A DNA stretch of 37,225 nucleotides from Chloroflexota bacterium. GTDB lineage: Bacteria > Chloroflexota > Anaerolineae > Caldilineales > Caldilineaceae. This document shows positions 32,637-37,225 of the stretch, in pieces. The stretch covers positions 1 to 37,225 of the forward strand of contig QEUW01000097.1 in NCBI GenBank assembly GCA_003577005.1. The letters run 5' to 3'. Each line of letters begins with the position of its first letter. The stretch's first letter is position 1. Under the pieces are notes generated by a model, which worked only from the letters and a program-made list of their open reading frames with translations, was not told where the DNA came from and searched no databases. A program made the translations under genes and the position numbers.

Positions 32637-33611
32637 ATGGAAAAGGAACCTGGTTCCAAGGTGGCAACCATGATCCACGTCGAACAATTTGGCCCCGTGC
32701 TCGCAATCCGTATGGCGCGCTCGTTTTTAGGGCGCCCGCTTTGGTGGACGGCGGCCTATTGGGTCGATGGCCTGCTCGTGGATACGGGACCACGCTACAC
32801 TGCACGCGAGTTGGTGCAGGTGCTACGGTCGCTGGAAGTGGAACAGGTGGTCATCACGCATGGGCATGAAGAGCAGATCGGCGGGTTGGCCGAACTGCGC
32901 CGCCATTTTCCCGAGGCGCGTATCTATGCTTCGATGCGCACACTGCCCTACATCGAAGAGCCAGCGCGCATCAAGATGCAATTCTACCGCCGGCTTCTTT
33001 GGGGAACGCCAAACGGGTTCAGCGATGTGCTGACCCTGGATGCGGCGGACAATGTCATCAAGACCCGCAACTATCTGTTCCGCGTGGTCGAAACCCCCGG
33101 CCATTCGCCCGACCATATCACACTCTTTGAGCCAGTGCAGCGTTGGGTATTTAGCGGCGATGCCTTTATTTACGGTCGTGACGAAACGTGGACACCTGAG
33201 GCTGACCTTTTTGGCGTACTGAGCAGTTTGCGCACTCTGGACAGCCTACACCCGGAGCGACTCTTTGCTGCCACCGGTCGCGTCAGCCGCACGCCGAGAC
33301 CCGAACTGCATGAAAAGATCGGCAACCTCGTTCGCCTGGCGCGCGAAGTTGCCAGGCTAGATGCCGAGGGTCTCAGCGCCGCTACGATCGTGACCCGGCT
33401 CTTCGGTCAGGAACCGAGTGCCAACATTTGGAGCTTTGGCCACCTTTCAGCTCTCAACCTGGTCGAGGCGTGCCGCAGTTACAATACAATCTTTGCCACT
33501 GTCGATAGTCCCAGCGTCCTGCTTCCCTCAGCAAACGATGCTGGCGAGGAGATCGACACCTCCGACTCTTCCCCCAACCTCTCAGCCGACTGGGGCGACT
33601 GGATCCGCTAG
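32637..33611 (+). CDS. Metallo-beta-lactamase-fold protein with a degenerate metal site
   Basis: This 324-residue protein has the fold of MBL hydrolases: LLVDTGPR near 46-53, the metal loop THGHEEQIGG (74-83), VVETPGHSPDHITLF, and WVFSGDAFIYG. The usual HxHxDH is changed to H75-x-H77-x-E79-Q80, and the last histidine region reads LFAATGRVSR. Only part of a normal dinuclear site remains, so activity may be altered (single metal, or none). A helical C-terminal domain (about 215-290) and an acidic Ser/Asp tail follow. The start at 32637 has GAGG close; 32670 is an alternative. It is probably co-transcribed with the thioesterase. Confidence 0.82.
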   Translation: MEKEPGSKVATMIHVEQFGPVLAIRMARSFLGRPLWWTAAYWVDGLLVDTGPRYTARELVQVLRSLEVEQVVITHGHEEQIGGLAELRRHFPEARIYASMRTLPYIEEPARIKMQFYRRLLWGTPNGFSDVLTLDAADNVIKTRNYLFRVVETPGHSPDHITLFEPVQRWVFSGDAFIYGRDETWTPEADLFGVLSSLRTLDSLHPERLFAATGRVSRTPRPELHEKIGNLVRLAREVARLDAEGLSAATIVTRLFGQEPSANIWSFGHLSALNLVEACRSYNTIFATVDSPSVLLPSANDAGEEIDTSDSSPNLSADWGDWIR

Positions 33612-33708
33612 CGTGCCTGTGCGAGACTGCCAGCGACACAAGCGACCAGTGTCCCCTTTGCAGCAAGAAATACAACACGCCAAACAAAGTGTGGATCCCG
33701 TAACAACC

Positions 33709-34692
33709 ATGAAAACACTAATTACCGGCGGCGCCGGCTTTATCGGCAGCCATCTTGCGAACACCTTACACCGCCAAGGCCACTATGTACGGGTATTGGA
33801 CGACCTCAGCGGGGGCGACCCGACCAGCCTGGAGCCAGGTATCAACTTTACGCGCGGCGATGTGCGCGACATTCCAAAGCTTTGGACACTGCTCCAGGGT
33901 GTAGAGGTCGTCTATCATCTGGCGGCGCGTGTCAGTGTACCTGCCTCGGTGCTTTATCCTCACGAATACAATGATGTCAACGTCGGTGGAACCGTGGCGC
34001 TGCTCGAAGCCTGTCGCGACGTAGGTGTACGCCGCGTGATCCTCGCCAGCAGCGCCACTGTCTATGGCGACCAGACCGAACAACCAGTGAACGAGACCAT
34101 GTTGCCCCGGCCGGCGGTGCCTTACGCCGTCAGCAAGGTTGCTGCTGAACAGTATCTCTTCAATCTAGGCCAGTTGAGCGGCTTTGAGACGGTAGCGTTG
34201 CGCATCTTTAACGCCTACGGGCCAGGCCAACCCTTGCCACCGGTTCACGCGCCCGTGATCCCGCAGTTTGTCCAGCAGATTTTGGGGCGCGGTTCGGTTG
34301 TTGTCTTTGGTGACGCCACCCAGACGCGAGATTTTGTCTATGTTGACGATGTCGTGGCTGCGCTGATCGCCGCGGCGCAGGCGCCAAATATCGACCGGCA
34401 GATTATCAATGTCGGCAGCGGCGAAGAGGTTTCGTTGGATGAGCTGGTGAAGCAGATCGCCGCCGTCGTAGGCCAGAAAGCCAATGTGCTCTACAACCGC
34501 GAAGTGTCCGGCGGGATTCGCCGGCTCGTGGCGGACCTGGCGTTGTCGCAACAGTTGCTCAACTATCGACCCTCGGTTCGCTTGGCTGACGGCCTGCGCA
34601 AATTGATCGAAGCAGACAGCCGCTTCCAACGGCCCGGCCAGAAGACCCCCGTGTTCACCGAAGCAACCACGGCCCCTGCCCGTGCCAGATAA
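33709..34692 (+). CDS. NAD-dependent epimerase/dehydratase (UDP-sugar epimerase-like)
   Basis: This 327-residue extended short-chain dehydrogenase acts on nucleotide sugars. The NAD site is TGGAGFIGSH (6-15), the catalytic serine/threonine is in LASSATVYGD, and the YxxxK pair is in PYAVSKVAAE. RIFNAYGPGQ and TRDFVYVDDVV are classical UDP-glucose 4-epimerase-like blocks. The exact sugar is not decided. The start has no clear ribosome site; the frame upstream overlaps the end of the previous gene and is not used. It would feed cell-surface glycan synthesis. Confidence 0.88.
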   Translation: MKTLITGGAGFIGSHLANTLHRQGHYVRVLDDLSGGDPTSLEPGINFTRGDVRDIPKLWTLLQGVEVVYHLAARVSVPASVLYPHEYNDVNVGGTVALLEACRDVGVRRVILASSATVYGDQTEQPVNETMLPRPAVPYAVSKVAAEQYLFNLGQLSGFETVALRIFNAYGPGQPLPPVHAPVIPQFVQQILGRGSVVVFGDATQTRDFVYVDDVVAALIAAAQAPNIDRQIINVGSGEEVSLDELVKQIAAVVGQKANVLYNREVSGGIRRLVADLALSQQLLNYRPSVRLADGLRKLIEADSRFQRPGQKTPVFTEATTAPARAR

Positions 34693-34749
34693 CAACAGTT
34701 GTCGTAATTTCTACTGGTAGCATATCGTAGAATTGATGTAAGGATTCCC

Positions 34750-35874
34750 ATGCGTTTGTCATTGACCAGGATCGTATTTATTGCGGCGGTAGCCAGTGTG
34801 GCGTTGGTGCTGGCCGCTTGCCGGCTGGGTGGACAACCCGCGTTGGGCGCATATCTACGGGCGAACGAGCGCCAACTCACCCGGCCCTATAGCGTCGATG
34901 ATCGACCGGTGCGCTTTGTCATTGAGCCAGGTACACCGGCGCGCATGGTTGCCCAACAACTACAAGAGGCAGGTTTGATCGGTGACGACCTGCTCTTCGA
35001 GGCCTATGTGCGGGTGAACGGGTTAGATGCGCGCCTCAACGCCGGCACCTTTGTTCTGTCGCCCTCGATGACGATGGTCGAAATCGTCGAGACTTTGCAG
35101 CACGCCCAAGCCGCCGCCGTCACGGTTACCATCCCCGAAGGGTGGCGTGCCGAACAGACCGCCGATTATCTGATCGCTGCGGGTATTTTTCAAGACGACC
35201 CAGTTGCGGGCGAGGCTTACCGGCGCCAGGTTGTCACTGGCGATCTTACCGGGCTTGACCCTGCGGCCTATCCGTTTTTACAAGAGCGCCCAGCGGGCGC
35301 CAGCCTCGAAGGCTATCTCTTCCCCGACACCTATGAAATCCCGGCCGAGCAGACCACCGCTGCCGATGTGTTGCAACGCCAGCTTGCCAACTTTGCCGCG
35401 CGTGTGCTCCCGCGTTACGAGGCTGCGGTCGCAGCCGGCAAGACTACCTTGAGTCTGTACGAGGTGTTGACACTCGCCAGCATCGTCGAGCGCGAGGCAG
35501 TGGTAGCGGCGGAACGACCGGCTATTGCCCGCGTCTATCTCAACCGGCTTGCCAACGGCATGAAGCTCGAGGCCGACCCCACCGTGCAATACGCTATGGG
35601 TTATCAGCCCGAGAGCCGCCAGTGGTGGAAGACACCTGTCTTTTTGGAAGAGTATAGCGGCGTCGATAGCCCCTACAACACCTACCTCTACGACGGGATG
35701 CCACCCGGCCCCATCGCCAACCCGGGCCTCAGCAGCATTGAAGCCGTGCTCGAACCGGAAGAGCACGACTTTCTCTACTTTGTCGCTCTGCCCGACGGCA
35801 GCGGCGGCCATGTTTTCGCCATGACCTTTGCCGAGCATCTGGAAAATGTGCGGCGGTATCAGAGGGGGGAGTAG
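34750..35874 (+). CDS. mltG: Endolytic transglycosylase MltG, probable lipoprotein
   Basis: This 374-residue enzyme cuts nascent peptidoglycan strands near the membrane and helps set glycan length. A LysM-like domain (about 50-120, [23 protein letters not shown]) precedes the YceG catalytic domain. Catalytic Glu is in LASIVEREA; other blocks are [24 protein letters not shown] and [26 protein letters not shown]. Instead of the usual transmembrane anchor the N-terminus ends in a lipobox (LAAC, C24). TAAGGA precedes the start. It runs convergently into the phosphodiesterase gene, overlapping it by 16 nt. Confidence 0.93.
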   Translation: MRLSLTRIVFIAAVASVALVLAACRLGGQPALGAYLRANERQLTRPYSVDDRPVRFVIEPGTPARMVAQQLQEAGLIGDDLLFEAYVRVNGLDARLNAGTFVLSPSMTMVEIVETLQHAQAAAVTVTIPEGWRAEQTADYLIAAGIFQDDPVAGEAYRRQVVTGDLTGLDPAAYPFLQERPAGASLEGYLFPDTYEIPAEQTTAADVLQRQLANFAARVLPRYEAAVAAGKTTLSLYEVLTLASIVEREAVVAAERPAIARVYLNRLANGMKLEADPTVQYAMGYQPESRQWWKTPVFLEEYSGVDSPYNTYLYDGMPPGPIANPGLSSIEAVLEPEEHDFLYFVALPDGSGGHVFAMTFAEHLENVRRYQRGE

Positions 35875-36650
35875 GGAATGGGGAGTGGGGGGTGGGGAGT
35901 AGGAAGTAGGGGCTTCCCATTCCCCACCCCCCACTCCCTCATCACCTGCAAGAAGAGGTCGGCGTGGTTGAGGTTGATCATCTCGACGCCCCATTCAAGC
36001 GCCTGGCGGTAGGCCTGGGCATCTTTGGTCTTGATATAGAGCATGGTCTTGATGCGACGCTGCCGCGCGGTTTCGAGAATCGCCTGGCTCATATTTTCCC
36101 ATTCAACCTCGACGATGTTGGCGCGAAAGCGTTCGTGAGCAGCGATGATGCCCGCTGCATCGCGGACGTTGATCTTCAACTGGAGGTCGGGAGCGAGGGT
36201 GCGAAATTCGAGCGCCCAGGGCTGGCTGCCACTCCAGACAAAACAATCCTCTTCCAGTCCATAGTGACGGATCAGCCGGATGATCTCGGCGGGTGAACCG
36301 GCCTTGATATCAAGAAAGAGCTTAGCTTTGCCCTTGATCCAATCAAGAAACGGCTCCAGACGCGGGATGCGTTCACCCGCGTACGCCGGAGAAAACCAAC
36401 TGCCGGCGTCAAGCTGGTCGATGAGGGTTGAGGTCAATTCGAAAAAAAAGCCGCGCTCGTTGGTGGTGCGCTCCAGTTCAGGGCCGTGAAAGAGATAGAA
36501 AACGCCGTCGCTACTGCGGTTGACATCGATCTCCACACAATCGACGCCCCAGTCGATACAGCGTTGGGCGCTGGCGTAGGTGTTCTCTGGGGCGTACTCG
36601 TTGGCCCCGCGGTGGCAGACGATCTCGATAGGGCGGTCATTTGGACGCAT
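35859..36650 (-). CDS. Glycerophosphodiester phosphodiesterase family protein
   Basis: This 263-residue TIM-barrel enzyme hydrolyses glycerophosphodiesters. [13 protein letters not shown] gives the catalytic His/Arg and Glu, and [18 protein letters not shown] gives the metal-binding ExD and the second His. The usual HD is HG here. LFLDIK is the third conserved block. No signal peptide is present, so it acts in the cytoplasm. The last 25 residues (after MREWGVGN) are Pro/Leu-rich and encoded by the G-rich inverted repeat. GGAG lies eight bases before the chosen start, inside the end of the HAD gene (14-nt overlap). Confidence 0.88.
   Translation of the reverse strand: MRPNDRPIEIVCHRGANEYAPENTYASAQRCIDWGVDCVEIDVNRSSDGVFYLFHGPELERTTNERGFFFELTSTLIDQLDAGSWFSPAYAGERIPRLEPFLDWIKGKAKLFLDIKAGSPAEIIRLIRHYGLEEDCFVWSGSQPWALEFRTLAPDLQLKINVRDAAGIIAAHERFRANIVEVEWENMSQAILETARQRRIKTMLYIKTKDAQAYRQALEWGVEMINLNHADLFLQVMREWGVGNGKPLLPTPHPPLPIPYSPL
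35864..35938. repeat. G-rich inverted repeat with quadruplex potential at the mltG 3' end
   Basis: GGGAGTGGGGGGTGGGGAGT starts the left arm (35881-35906), which pairs with 35913-35938 with two mismatches around a 6-nt loop. From 35864 the plus strand carries five G-runs of three to six bases separated by one to four bases, a strong quadruplex pattern. It overlaps the mltG stop, and on the minus strand it codes for the Pro-rich tail of the phosphodiesterase. Confidence 0.85.
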
Positions 36651-37173
36651 GGCGGTTCTCCAGTTCATCGACCAGCGCTAGTAGTTGGCCCGGCTCGCGG
36701 ATCGTATAATGCGGAACCTCCGACGCATCGGCCGGAACCTTGGGGCGGCGGGGCGCCCAGTCGAGCCACACGCTGACGATGCCCAATGCGTTGGCTCCTT
36801 TGATGTCCCGTTCCAAATTGTTGCCTACCATGAGGACACGGCTGTAATCGGCTGGTTTGATCTGCAACTGTGCGAGTGCATGGTGGAAAATCTGAGCGGC
36901 CGGTTTTTCCACCCCCACCTCCGCCGAGATGGCAAAGGCGTCAAAGAGATCCCATAGTCCATGAGCCGGGAGCACATTGCGAAAGGTGCCGGTCGGGCCG
37001 TCGGCGACCAGGGCCAGCGGGTAGCCGCGGCGTTTGAGTTCGCGCACGACATCGCTGGCGCCGGGGATCAGATCGGCGCGTTGGGTTACTTCGTGTTCAT
37101 CCTTGACTTCGGTGCCTTCATCTACGATCGTATCGCCACAGTCAAAACAGATGGCGAGGATGTGTTGAGCCAT
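36637..37173 (-). CDS. HAD-superfamily hydrolase
   Basis: This 178-residue phosphatase-like protein has motif I as CFDCGDTIVDEG: the nucleophile Asp is present but the usual acid Asp two residues later is Gly. Motif II/III region is LALVADGPTGTFRNVL with EVGVEKPAAQIFHHAL (Lys), and motif IV is VLMVGNNLERDIKGANALG. Such proteins dephosphorylate small metabolites; the substrate is unknown. The start at 37173 is the ATG before AQHILAICFD; a longer in-frame start at 37218 is possible. It probably forms one transcript with the overlapping phosphodiesterase, so a role in glycerophosphate turnover is plausible. Confidence 0.85.
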   Translation of the reverse strand: MAQHILAICFDCGDTIVDEGTEVKDEHEVTQRADLIPGASDVVRELKRRGYPLALVADGPTGTFRNVLPAHGLWDLFDAFAISAEVGVEKPAAQIFHHALAQLQIKPADYSRVLMVGNNLERDIKGANALGIVSVWLDWAPRRPKVPADASEVPHYTIREPGQLLALVDELENRHASK

Positions 37174-37225
37174 AGTGGGACAATCCTTCCCTGGGGTGTT
37201 GGCTATAAGAAGCGACATGAAGAGG

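Overview
The window looks like a chromosomal piece of a filamentous, respiring Chloroflexota bacterium (Anaerolineae/Caldilineae type). This is inferred from the moderately high GC content, the style of the proteins (secreted beta-sandwich repeats, Uma2 nuclease, mix of housekeeping genes) and HoxEF next to heme and arginine genes. No 16S or ribosomal marker is present, so the assignment is soft. No phage, plasmid, CRISPR array, tRNA or rRNA was found. Most genes are ordinary metabolism. The unusual material is in the spaces between genes and in one gene fusion.

Layout. 1-2261 (minus): end of a hydrogenase/diaphorase operon (hoxE, hoxF), continuing off the left edge. 2414-4590: a secreted carboxypeptidase-regulatory-like repeat protein, a gene-poor stretch, and a small membrane protein. 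4681-7286 (minus): SMP-30-like beta-propeller protein, cysS and a DinB-like protein in one overlapping unit. 7747-11815 (plus): late heme synthesis, hemN, hemH, hemY. 12044-14255 (plus): two Ldh_2-family oxidoreductases, the second YiaK-like. 14402-19395 (minus): a NitT/TauT-type ABC importer (binding lipoprotein, ATPase, kelch protein) whose permease is fused in one reading frame to a MenA/UbiA prenyltransferase. 19565-22112 (minus): argG and argJ. 22286-26774 (minus): a PadR-controlled five-gene ABC operon with a clear promoter, operator and terminator. 27163-28976 (plus): an Ntn-hydrolase asparaginase and a Uma2 nuclease. 29004-31945 (plus): E2 and E3 of a 2-oxoacid dehydrogenase complex. 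32123-35874 (plus): a thioesterase, a degenerate metallo-beta-lactamase-fold protein, a sugar epimerase and mltG. 35859-37173 (minus): a HAD phosphatase and a glycerophosphodiester phosphodiesterase.

Two themes stand out. First, the permease-MenA fusion links an importer physically to quinone prenylation. It suggests that the importer may deliver a soluble aromatic quinone precursor such as 1,4-dihydroxy-2-naphthoate. Second, the gaps between genes are full of inverted repeats. One family is a 31-nt hairpin with seven copies, and its stem keeps pairing through compensatory changes. At least ten further long inverted repeats, mostly different in sequence, sit directly at stop codons or between cistrons. 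Two of them lie in frame inside the linker of the E2 gene, and one supplies the C-terminal tail of the phosphodiesterase. Together they point to active palindromic-repeat generation in this genome, with possible roles in mRNA 3' ends and differential operon expression.
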